NCBI GenBank assembly: GCA_030704615.1
Contig: CM060733.1
Coordinates: 6,634,001-6,698,000 of the forward strand
Direction of reading: 5' to 3'
From: Takakia lepidozioides
Lineage: Eukaryota; Streptophyta; Takakiopsida; Takakiales; Takakiaceae
Length of the DNA: 64,000 nucleotides
Positions within the stretch are counted from its first letter, which is position 1. Every line of letters starts with the position of its first letter. This document shows, piece by piece, positions 1 through 11,109 of the stretch. A program made the position numbers and the translations under genes. The notes beneath the pieces are model-generated. The model saw only the letters and a list, made by a program, of their open reading frames with translations, was not told the origin of the DNA and ran no database searches.

Positions 1-202
1 CTCAAACTGGGCGCGGGGTCAATGGCCACAAGGCTACGGCAAACAACGTCTTATGAGTACAATCTCTCTCTCTACCTTCAACTCTGCCCCTTCCCAGACT
101 TCCCCTTCTCCCTCCTTAAAGAGCCTTTGGCATGAATTGTACAATAGAAATGTTCTATACCACACCCCGTGACCAAAATGTATGAAGAAAATGAAGGTAC
201 AC

Positions 203-1380
203 CTGAGGGAGTCAACAAGCTCAACTGCAGATATGCCATCCGGTGCATTTTTCCCTTTCGGAAAAGCAAGCACAGGAATATCATGCTCCTGCGCATACTC
301 ACAACCTTTGCAGCCTGTCCCACAATCCAACCCATCCATAAAGATTGTTTTTGTATACCTCCTGCTGGAAGGAGCCCTCTACTTCTCAGACACTTTGATA
401 TCATGATACCATACTTGTTGCATAAGTGCTATGTCTCAAGCAAGGGACAAGATGAGGAAGAGGAACGAGTAGCAGGCTGGAATGTTTTGTGGCCCCATCC
501 CTCTTTCGCTCCTCAACATCTTAACCTCCTACTTGCCAAACAATGCAAGGCGACTAAACTCAAGTACAAACAATACACAATGTATCCAAGGCAGCGGGGG
601 GGCGGAGAATAGCGAAGGCTACCATGCAGCAATTGACTTCCAAAATATATGCTAGAACGTGAACCAGAAATGGATTAACCTGCCCAGATATATGCAGCTT
701 AACATATGTAGAAAAAAAGGCTTTGAAACCCCATCCCTTAATTTAATTTTACAGGTACTATTCAAGTCTTTACATTCTTCTTTCTCGCTTCTTGCTCTAA
801 CGCTTCCAACTTCTCCAGCTGCACAAACACTCTGAACAAGATGGAAGGAGAAAAAATTACCAGGTTTGTCGGAGACAACAAGGACAAGGTCACCATGGAT
901 CGAACTGTTCAATGTGGCTGTGTGAAGAGCTCGAAAATTGGAGCCTCCACCTGACACAAAGACTGCTAATCTCGCTCTCAGAAGACCATCTGCACGTTTC
1001 TCCTTTCCATCCGCAACGCTTTCTCGAATCCCTTCGCCTTCTTCTTCGCCTCTCCAAGCCCTCCCTTTCTGTGCCAACTCGTGCTCTAATGCTGCATCTC
1101 CTACTGCTCTGCGTGTAGGTAGCCATTTGTTTTCTGCTGAGCGGCCTAGTTCTGCGCCACCTCCAGACTCAGGAACGTGCAAGATATTTCTACCTTCATA
1201 AGTTTGAGAAAAACTCCCCCGGTTACAAGATTGAGCTAGCGAAGCCGACCGAGTGGGAATAGCATGACAATTACTGAAGCACCTTGTCTGAACATGCCGA
1301 AAAACGGGGCCGTGTGGTACAACCTGGGACGCAAGCAAGCTGCCGCAATCTACACGCTTCATTGCAGTGAATGTGGTCAT
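203..1380 (-). CDS. purN: Phosphoribosylglycinamide formyltransferase (GART), plastid type, 3' part missing
   Basis: Transfers a formyl group from 10-formyl-THF to GAR, the third step of de novo purine synthesis, which is plastidial in plants. Two exons are visible. Exon 1 (1380 down to 861) begins at the first in-frame ATG with about 130 residues rich in Ser, Arg and Ala and poor in acids early on, a likely transit peptide, followed by RLAVFVSGGGSNFRALH, the phosphate-binding start of the PurN fold. Exon 2 (314 to 203) continues with CKGCEYAQEHDIPVLAFPKG. The join CCTG|GC is in phase and both introns have GT/AG ends. The catalytic Asn/His/Asp region lies beyond the left edge, so the gene is partial here. 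The open frame extends 15 codons upstream of 1380 but only from a GTG. It is divergent from BMS1. Identity is confident; start moderately so. Confidence 0.88.
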
Positions 1381-1648
1381 CACACAGCGACCATAATCTC
1401 GTCTACATCGGTGAAGAGACGACACGGACAGTGGAACGTCTTCTCTCTCCTCTCTCTCTATTTTTGAAGGAAGCGTTTAGGGTTTAGACCTGCTATCAGC
1501 CGTCGAGTATTACCTAATACCGGAATCGTCCAGTGTATATTTCTATACTGTTCAGTAAATCCTGGGATGACTGGTAAATGCCGGTAAGTTTAGGGTTTAA
1601 GCTCATCTAAAGCCCTGCATAGTCGCAGTGCTGGAGGAGTTCAGCGCT
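1381..1648. promoter_or_regulatory. Shared divergent promoter region of GART and BMS1
   Basis: Only 268 bp separate the ATG of the minus-strand GART gene (1380) from the ATG of BMS1 (1649), so both 5' UTRs and core promoters must sit here or overlap the flanking exons. A CT-rich tract lies at about 1438-1465. The motif tagggttta/gtttagggt recurs at about 1478-1488 and 1587-1600, resembling the plant telo-box (AAACCCTA) common near promoters of ribosome-biogenesis genes. No clear TATA box is seen. Boundaries are inferred from the coding starts. Confidence 0.5.
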
Positions 1649-4600
1649 ATGGCGGTGTCTGGAGCCGGGCCAGGGGGCCGGCCACAGAAGCAGCATAGAC
1701 TGCCCAAGGCAGGCCCCGCTGCAGACAAGAAGTCCTCCACAGACAAGAAGAAACGCGGGCTTTCGACCGCCAAATCGAATGCCAAGGTCGGTGTTGTTTG
1801 CACCTTGCAGTGTGTCCCTCCTTAAGCTCTTCGAACTATGAGAAGGCTATCCACCTGCTCACGTAGGTTGGAATATGTACGGATTTTGTAGCGGACCCTT
1901 TGTGATTATTCTCCAATGCTGTGGTTGAGCAGGCCTTCACCTTCAATTCAGCTAAAAAAGCCAAACGACTACAAGCTCGGACCGCAGAACGAGATCAGCG
2001 CAGGCTCCATGTACCTGTAGTGGATCGAACTAGCGGAGAACCTCCCCCTTTTGTCATTGTCGTTCAAGGACCGCCTCAGGTACTTCATTGGCTTCCTTTT
2101 CATCGTACCCTAAACCTTAATCTTAGTGTCTGTGCCCTTGTGGAAGTAGCCCAATTAACAGCTGCAGTGTAAGGTAAGATGACGTTCTGCATTGTTCAAT
2201 TCAATATACTGAAATACGTTGAATTTGACAGCTTTGGACAAGCTTAAGTACATTGTCTTTCTGCCTCTAGCACTGGGTCTAACTAATTAGGCAGTCCACA
2301 TTGGCAGACCTACTGATACAAGCATTTGTGAATGCAGGTTGGGAAGACCCTTTTGATACAGTCACTGGTGAAGCATTACACCAAGCTCAATTTATCAGAT
2401 GTGAGAGGTCCCATAACCGTTGTGTCAGGTACTGCACTTTCTTACTTGCATTGAGTTCATACCTAAAGGAATGTCTCCCCCAACAATCAGACCGAAATTG
2501 AGATAGATTGCTATGTATGCAGTCTCAAAAACCTTGAGCAAGCCAAGACTAATACTAAGACACAGGGAAATTGACTCAAGACCCTTGCATGTCTAGAGGA
2601 AGAATCGTGATAATTTGGCAATTACAGATGTATGTGGAGAGAGAGAATATACTATTAGGATGATGGTTGCTGTAGCTTGTGGCCATAAACCCCCACGCCC
2701 AGTTTGAGCAGAACAGGTGTGGAGAGAGAGAATGTACTCATAAGACGTTGTTTGCTGTAGCCTCGTGGCCTGTGGAGAGAGAAAGAGAGAGAGACAGAGA
2801 GAGCAGAGACAGGAGCAATTTTAAATAACTGGTTTGGTGGCTCTGCTGGGCCAGGTAAACAGAGGAGGCTTCAATTTGTGGAGTGTGCAAATGATATCAA
2901 TGCCATGATTGACGCAGCCAAGTTTGCTGATCTGGTGCTACTACTCATAGATGGCAGCTATGGGTTTGAGATGGTGAGTTGATTTGAAGCAGACAGTTAG
3001 CAGTTCATGGTACTATGTTGTATGTGTAAAATTTCAATATCTCTTATTGATTGAAGATTTGATGTATTATCTGAATGTGATGGGGGATGGTGCAGGAAAC
3101 TTTTGAGTTTTTGAATGTGTTGCAAGTACATGGCTTCCCCAAAGTCATGGGGGTGCTTAGTCACCTTGACAAGTTTAAAGACGCCAAGCGCTTACGCAAG
3201 ACGAAGAAGAAGCTGAAAAATCGTTTTTGGACAGAAATTTATGATGGTGCCAAGCTTTTCTATCTATCCGGTCTTGTGTATGGAAAGTAAGTACAGATTT
3301 TAAGCATTAGTGACCTTTTTTTATCTGATCATGACCCATGGTGGTGCAGAGTGGTTGTCCTTGAGATTGTTGTCACAGGAACTTTAAAACTAGAACTTGA
3401 GTTGTACTCCATGGTTTTGGGAAACCACAGGTACCCAAAGCGAGAGGTGCACAACTTGGCAAGGTTTATATCAGTTGCAAAATTCAGACCACTGTCATGG
3501 CGGGTGAGCCATCCCTACATATTGGCTGACCGTTTTGAAGATGTTACTCCTCCTGAGAAAGTGCATGCTGATCCCAAGTGCGACCGCAGTGTGACTCTGT
3601 ATGGCTATTTGCGTGGTAGCAACCTCAAACAAGGAATGAAGGTATTGAGTTGTCTGGATGGTCTTCTTCTTGATAAGCATCCTTTGGATCTATACCAGTC
3701 AGTTTTGTATTTCTGGCCCATGGACCAAGTCTGGATTATAATGAGTAGTCAGTGTCTTTTCCATTGGCTAGCTTAGTCCACAGCTCTGCACTGCAAATTT
3801 GCTCAGCTTACACAGATCGGTAATGTGTGACACTGGAGAGCACAGTAAGCATGACTGGTAGAGAGCTCGGAAATGCAGGTGCACATCGCAGGTGTGGGTG
3901 ACTGTAAGCTGGCAGGAGTTGCTGCACTTCCAGATCCCTGCCCACTGCCTTCAGCTACCAAGAAGCATGGGCTACGAGAGAAAGAGAAGCTTTTGTATGC
4001 ACCCATGTCAGATGTGGGAGAGATGCTTTATGACAAGGACGCTGTCTACATTAATATCAATGATCATCAAGTCCAGTTCTCCAATCCAACAGATGATGGT
4101 GCCACCCACAAAGGTATGCCCCCGTTGGCTTATCTTGTTCAAATGGAAACCAAGGTCTTTGTAATATGTTTGGTAGTTGTCTTACAAATTTTACGGGCTG
4201 TGAGAAGTCAAGGTGAGAGGTAAGAGGCTGGTGTTTTCGGTGCAGTTAATCCTGTCTTGTGCCTCAGGGAGTGAGGGTCCAGATGTTGGAGAAACGATGG
4301 TGAAAACGCTTCAAAACACCAAGTATTCAATCGACGAAAAATTGGAGCAGAGCTTTATCCAGCTGTTTAGAGGGACTGCCCCTGTAGGTGCCAATTCAGA
4401 ACACCAGTCAGAGGGGAGTGATATTAGTGGGGGTGAAGAAAATGATGATGAGCATAGTGAGAGTGATGGCGAAGATGATGGGGGAAGTGAGAGTGGTGAT
4501 GAGGAGGATGAGGACAGTGAGAAAGCAATTCTCAAGAAAGCTCTCAAACCCACCTTGTCTACTTTCGACATGAAAGAAGCAGAAGAAAAGGACATGGAGG

Positions 4601-7600
4601 GCTACGAGAGTGATCCAAGCACTGACAGTTCTGAAGAGGAGGAAGATGCTGCTGACCCTGACTTGAACAAAGAGGGAGGTACATTTGTTAGAGTTGGAGG
4701 CTCTGTTCCCAGGTTTGTTAATGATGAGAAGTCAGGGCCTAAAAGTCAAAGTGATAGAGGTGCTTTATCAGTGAAGGCTGGTCCCACTGAAAAACTGGAG
4801 TTTGAAAGTGGAAGGATGAGGAGAAGAGCAGTCTTTGGGGACGAGGAACAGGCCGGAGCTGTAGAGAGCGATGGAGAGGAGAAGGTGAAGTTTGCACGAC
4901 CTAGTGACGTCTCTGAGGACTCTGACAGCCTGGGACCTGATGAGGTTTGACCCCTGAACATGTCATGTTTTTCTTAGCACTGTAAAAGATTCACCTGAAG
5001 GTTGCAACTTTCTCAGATTTACGGCAACAGCATAATGTGTGTGAGGGACCAGATTGGCGGGGGATCACAATTTCTGCTGGTTGGATGCAGGGAGTCAATG
5101 GTGAGAGCAGCAGTGATGAGGGTAATCATGCTGAGCTAAGGAAGGAAAGTGTTGACGATGAAGCCAGTGGACCAACTAGGCTGGAGATTGAGAAAGCAGC
5201 AGAGGCAGATGAGAATTTGTCAGAAGCTGAGAGTGGAGATCTTGAAGCTGGTACGGTCAGTAGATGTTAGTTGTTTTGCTTCAAGCAATCTCTTCTTGAA
5301 AGGAACATCACATAGGGTGCTTTTAGCACCAATTATGTAGCATCACCATGGATGAACATTTTTATGTTCAGGGTGATTTAATGTGAGGTTGAGATTGTGC
5401 CCAGTTTCTGTTGCAGGATCGAGTCGTTCTCCATGCTTGTTGAGGCAGCAGACTTGCTATTTGTTGCTCTAATTCTTGGGAGTTTTGGTCGGACTGTGTG
5501 GGTAATTCTTGCTACAGTTTTATAATAACCAACTCCTCAATTTTGCCAGATGGAGCACATGATATGGGGAATGCAGTGAGGTGGAAGGAGGGGTTAGTAG
5601 CACGTGCTGCAGCTGCTGCACAAAACAAAGTGAATCTGATGGAACTTGTCTATGGACAGTCTGCCTTGCTGCCAGACAACTCTTCACAGTTGCAGTATGA
5701 CTCTGATGACAGTGATGCTGAAGAGCTGTTCCAACTTCGACGCAACTCTCACAAGGTGGTTTCTGCCAAGGCTGTTTTCCTTGCCTCTACTTTGGCTTGA
5801 ATGTTTAGCATAAGAGTAAGAACATTGTGCATCTTTAACTGTTTATACCCATAGCAACATTTTATTTTTGTATCTCATTGGGAAACATATTCGCCTAGGT
5901 GATGGACAGACCTCAAGCAGCAGAGGCGTCGAACCTGAGGATGTGGACATAGAGGATTGCTCCAAGCTGCATACGGATGTTAGCTCCTTTCATGATTGGT
6001 CTAATCAAGATGAGATCGATGGAGTTCGTGATCGGTTTGTCACAGGAGATTGGAGTAAAGCTGCCCAACGCCAGAGGGGTGAGGCAGAAGATGAAGAGGA
6101 TGATGCTGTGTTTGGTGATTTTGAAGACTTGGAGACTGGAGAGTGGCATGGTCTCCATGATGTGCATGAAGATGACGAGGTGGCAGCAAACAAGACTGCA
6201 GTGGCCAAATCTGAGGATGAAGAGAGGCGACTCAAGAAGCTTGCTCTTCGAGCCAAGTTCGATTCTCAATATCCTACCAACCAAATCCTGCCTTCTACTG
6301 TCTTAGTTATGGCTTTTCGAACAATTGTGTAAAACTATGTCACATCAATATCTACCAGGAATGATTGATTGCTCCTTTCATGCTGAGAACTTAAAAAGTT
6401 GCCTCTTAACTAGTACCAACATATAATGGGTTCAACAATGTGGACGAAGATGAAAGCCTTACGGAGAAGAGGAAGAACAAGCATCCTTTGAGTAAAGGAG
6501 TAGAAGCTGGTGAAAAGGATTACTTTGACAAGGTTTGCTGTCCCCGTTATGCTTTAAGTACTTTTTGTCATTACAAATGCATTCCTTTTGCTTTATGTTG
6601 GTTGCCTTGCCTGCACAGTTTCAGAGCAATCCTCTTCTTTAACTTTAAACTTGTCTGAGACATGCAGTGGGTAGCTCTGGTTGATGTCCTGTGCCATGCT
6701 CTTAATTAACAGTTTTTTACTTTTGCTGAGCACTTACTTGGGCCTTTTCTAAAACTGTTGGCATGCTGTAACCCTGTAGACAAGGAACCATTGTGGTAGT
6801 GAACCTACAGGAGTTCTGCTACAATGGCTTTGATGGCAGTCTTCAGAATTCTGTTGACTCTCGTTTGTCTTTGGTCCCTCTATCATCAGTGCACTTTTGT
6901 AGTTTCAATTGGCATCCACCTATATCTCTCGTTTGTGATCAGGTGAAAGATGAGATTGAACTTAGAAAACAGAGGAACCTTGCGGAACTGGCAGAGATGG
7001 ATGAGACAACACGGGTTGAAATGGAAGGGTTCCGAGGTGGCTCATATTTGCGACTTGAGCTGCATGGCATGCCCTGTGAGATGGTGCAATTCTTTGATCC
7101 AGCACACCCTCTTCTTGTTGGTGGTGTAGGCCAAGGCGAGGAGGGTGTGGGCTACATGCAGGTGAAATCACTTTTTATCGAGTGATTCTTTCGGATGTAG
7201 ACATTTCTATGGCAATGTGATTGTTTCAATGAGTGTCATTTGTGGGAAATAAGCCTCTCATAGCTCTTGCCTTTCAGCTACAGCCTTTTCATAAGTTGAG
7301 GCCTTCCAGGTTGTCTACTCAGGTGTCCCATATGCAACATACACCAGAACATGTACTTTAGATGAACTCTTTTTTTTGGAAGTAAAGTACAGCACAGAGG
7401 TAAGCTGTGCAAGGATAAACAGTGAGAGTGTGGCAAGAAAAGGTCCAGGACATGAATAATAATTGATATATGGCACACAGAAAGGTGGCTCTGGGCTTCT
7501 TGAGCAGAGATCCTATAACTCTCTACTTTGAGGGGGTGAACAAAGCTGTGTTGGATCCAAATGCTTACAGATGTCTAAGTTACTTAAACTCAGCACCTAA

Positions 7601-9345
7601 GAAGAAAGAGGCATGCAGGTGCGCATCAAGAGACACAGATGGCATCGTAAGGTGCTCAAAAACAGGGATCCTTTGGTGGTTTCGGTGGGCTGGCGCCGCT
7701 ATCAAACATTGCCAGTGTACTCAATAGAGGACCGTAATGGGCGCCACCGTATGCTGAAGTATACGCCTGAGCACATGCACTGTTTGGCCAGCTTCTGGGG
7801 CCCACTGTCACCTCCTAAAGCTGGCCTTGTAGCATTTCAACATTTGTCCAACTCCCAGGTTTGCTGCTGCTCCTCCTGCAATGTTTTTCTTTGTTTATCC
7901 TGTGACCCATAATCAAGAGCTGTTCAGAGGGAATGCTCACATGGAGAGATGATGCAGGCATCATTCCGGGTCAGTGCAACTGGGGTGGTGCTTGATGTGG
8001 ACCAGTCAGTTGAGATAGTGAAGAAGCTGAAGCTGGTTGGATACCCATATAAGATATTTAAGAAAACTGCTTTCGTCAAGGACATGTTCACATCTGCCCT
8101 GGAGGTGGCACGCTTTGAGGGTGCTGCAGTGCGTACCGTCAGTGGCATTCGTGGCCAAGTCAAGAAGGTGCGGCTGGGTTGCCTCTACTTTGGAAAGCTT
8201 CTGGTGTTAAAATGAGTCAGGGTTTGGGAACTGTTTCTTCGTCATGGGTCAACAACACTTTATTTTAAAGCTTGGACTGTGCTCCAAACCAAGACAGAGA
8301 GGCGGGTTTATGTATGTTGTGACCCATCCTGGAATTGCAAATTTTGTTGGGCATGCACAGCTATCAATTGTAAAAGATTGTCGACTTGGTCATGGATGGT
8401 GTACTCTTTTGATGGCCATGTGCTGATATTTGTGATGTGGTGCAGGCAGTGAAGACCGGGCATGGAAAGGAAGGAAGTGCCAGGTGCACATTTGAGGACA
8501 AGATACTTATGAGTGACATTGTGTTTCTGCGCGCTTGGACACGTGTTGACATCCCACGCTTTTTCAATCCTGTTACATCACTGTTGCAAGCACATGATTC
8601 CGTGTGGCATGGCATGAAGACTGTGGCCGAATTGCGTAGGCAGCAAAACCTGCCTGTTCCTGTCAAGCCAAATTCACTTTACAAGGTACATGTGCTCCCC
8701 ATTTGGTGCCAACCTTTCTATTACTATACTAGTTTGGCAAACATACTTCAATATTAGTTGGTAGCAGGGCAGTTGCCGATTGGAAAGTGACAGATGGATG
8801 GATGTGCCGAGGGTGTGACAGCCTGTTGAGAGACAACCGCGACATTTCAACACACTCAAGATACCTCGGACACTTCAAGCAGCACTGCCATTTGCAAGCA
8901 AGCCTAAGCTGCAGAAGAAGCGCAAGCAGCCTACACTGGAGCACCGACGGGCGGTTGTTATGGAACCTCACGATCGCCAGATCCACACTTTGGTTCAGCA
9001 ACTCAATACTATTCGCAATGAAAAGGTGTATTGCTTTGGCTATCCTTGTCTTTTATCGTGTGATTTAATTGCAGGGAGTTCAATGTCTTTAACTGGGTGA
9101 TAGTTTCTTTATCTCTTGCCTTTTTCAGCGAGAGATGTTGACAAGTGTACCTTCCTTGACTACAGCTGAAGAAGCGGAAAGTACAGCAGGAGAAGAGGAG
9201 GAAAGCATATGAGGTCAAACAGGCACAGTCAGAGGAGGTCAGTAAGAAGCGGCAACGTGAAGAACAACGCCAACGGTATCGCGAGCAGGCCAACCAAGCC
9301 AAAAGTGGCAATGGCCCTAGGAAGCCAAAGAAAGCTCGGACTTAG
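1649..9345 (+). CDS. BMS1: Ribosome biogenesis GTPase BMS1, 18 exons
   Basis: Nucleolar GTPase of the 90S/SSU processome needed for 40S assembly. Exons: 1649-1786, 1933-2079, 2338-2428, 2855-2973, 3096-3286, 3431-3641, 3879-4113, 4268-4944, 5091-5250, 5550-5755, 5910-6268, 6421-6532, 6943-7161, 7619-7858, 7958-8167, 8446-8685, 8822-9025, 9166-9345. All joins are in phase, giving 3939 nt (1312 residues plus stop). The P-loop GPPQVGKT spans the exon 2/3 join at about residues 92-99; SHLDKF is the G4-like motif. The AARP2CN-type region is around 230-330, a long acidic Asp/Glu/Ser region covers about 370-760, and the conserved C-terminal domain ([42 protein letters not shown]) covers about 890-1190, ending in a basic tail. 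Every intron is GT-AG except intron 11. I used ATG 1649 because the upstream in-frame codon at 1628 is GTG. Confidence 0.93.
2774..2812. repeat. (GA)n simple repeat in BMS1 intron 3
   Basis: A run of GA/GAGA with a few interruptions lies inside the third intron. Flanking text (tgtggagagagaa) also occurs at about 2635 and 2718, so the intron appears to have grown by short local duplications. Confidence 0.7.
6269..6420 (+). other. Probable U12-type AT-AC intron 11 of BMS1
   Basis: The intron starts ATATCCTACC (U12 donor consensus ATATCCTT), ends in AC, and carries CTCTTAAC (U12 branch consensus TTCCTTAAC) with the branch region about 12 nt from the end. It joins exon 11 (phase 2, ...TCT CA) to exon 12 (A TAT AAT) and restores the frame as [15 protein letters not shown], which fits the BMS1 family at this place. 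I found no GT-AG pair here with matching phases. Confidence 0.8.
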
Positions 9346-11109
9346 CTCTTGCTGCCCTAGATGGCCTTATATGTATAAGATGCTTTCCAGCTTAGAGCTA
9401 GGGTTCTTGTGATACAATGAAACATCTGTCGTATATTTACCTGTTTCGAGGGTAAGGTACGTTTAGATGTTTTGCTGGTGGTAGTTTATGGTGAGTACAA
9501 GGGGCAAGGACTCATTGTGCGTATAAAAGCTCGGGGCTGGATGTATGCTCAAGCTGTCTCCAGTTTGACGAGGAGCTGTGATGCTGTGACACACACAACT
9601 TATTGGATGTGTTCTGTTTTTCACCAGGACTGCTTGATTGCTGTAAAGATCACACAAAAGCATTGCTGTAGGGGTCATTATTGTATATGTGGCCCCCGCC
9701 TATTAGCTGTGATGATTCCTAGGCTCTGCACCCCAACCAACGCACTTCGCAGAAGGTTCATGATTTCACTTGCAGTCCGAATGGCTTTGTACCAAATGCA
9801 GCTCCAAGCCTACAATGGCAGGGTTCACACACCTCCTCAATGGCCTGTCTGGCGAGGCATGGAACCTGAAAGGAGTATAGGAGTGGAGAGGCCTCATGAG
9901 GGAGCTGTCCACCATGGCATTCCCATTTTTGCTATGGTGATAATAACCTGTACCCTGAAAACCTTGCCAGGAACCAAAGAAGCAGATCTACAACGTACTA
10001 ATTTTCCCTTCCTATCATGAACGGATCTATTGTCTCTTTGAAAACTGCTTCAGAGATTGAAAAAGATGACACAGACAGGCTTCTGGCAGAAAAATAGCTC
10101 CTGCTGCAATTCGAACCATAATCTTAGACCTGTCTGGGCCTTCAGAGAATCAGAAACAGAAGAACTATGCCAAACGGATGGGAGTTCGTTCCCCCCAGGG
10201 TTTAGTTCGTCCCCGCCCGCAACGCGTGCAAACTCGACAGCCAGGTTGAAGAATTCTTGATTTTAGTTTTGTAGCCATCCATTTACCACCGAAATGACAT
10301 GCTTGGGGATGTGCAGGATACAGAAGGCTGGAGAGAGATAGAGAGGTTTATAGAAAGCCTACAGCATTGCTCAGTAAAATTAGGTCATTAGGAGCTGCTA
10401 AAGTTTAGATGTGTATGCACTAGCGCTCCCCCGAAGGAAAAGTTGTAGTGCTTGTACGGGGTCAAGCAATGAGCATAAAATGACTCTGGCAGTAGTTCCT
10501 CTCAAATTCTTCAGAGAGGGGGTGGTCTTCATTTAGTATTTGAAAGATTTTGTCAAGGACTGAAGGTGCTGTCTGGACTTGATTGTATATGCAGTTGTTT
10601 ATGTTAATGATGGATTTGCTCTTTGATTCTGAAAGTAGCTGTGGTTGTTGCCTAAGGCTGTGATTATAGCTTCTCCGCTGCCCACAGGTGGTCCTCACAG
10701 GAAAGTCCAAGATCACCAGACCTCAGATTAAAGTGATGAGGTCCTTTGGATGGAGACTTTGTTGAGCCCTCCTTGCGCAATTATAGAGAGCAATCCAAGA
10801 TCACCAACTGTCAAACCAAAGTCCAACCCTCCTCAGGCGAAAGCAGAGCTTGCACAATTTGGCGATGGTTCCCACGTTGATATTGCAAGCCGAGAATACA
10901 ACCGGTACTGTCTTCACGATGATTTCATGGTTTCAATTCAGACATACAGAATCGATACAGTTGATTTTTCACAGTGGTTTGGTAACCCTTTTAAGATGCA
11001 GCAAGACTGTGTCCTTGTTCACCTCTTTTTGAAGTATGGGGAACAAGGAGATACAGTGTGTGAGTTTGACTGTAACGGCGTATGACATAAGAGGTTTGAA
11101 TAATGCAGG
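9346..11109. other. Intergenic region between BMS1 and the first PPR gene
   Basis: Holds the BMS1 3' UTR and probably the PPR 5' leader. Several short open frames occur, the longest at 9472-10020 (begins at TTG), with no recognisable domain. On the minus strand, around 10465-10560, the reading LSEEFERNYC resembles the PLDDSLERNYC segment of the PIF-like fragment at 47.6 kb, possibly a decayed copy. No RNA gene or clear transposon ends seen. Confidence 0.5.

Noticed and set aside
169-612. 147-codon plus-strand open frame
   Set aside because: Antisense to exon 2 and introns of the GART gene; no protein-like features.
6241-6332. Re-reading BMS1 exon 11 as running on to a stop at 6332
   Set aside because: The frame past 6268 (YPTNQILPS...) departs from BMS1, and the AT-AC intron restores homology.
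9472-10020. 182-codon plus-strand open frame downstream of BMS1
   Set aside because: Starts at TTG, has no domain, and composition looks like chance; lies in 3' UTR or intergenic DNA.
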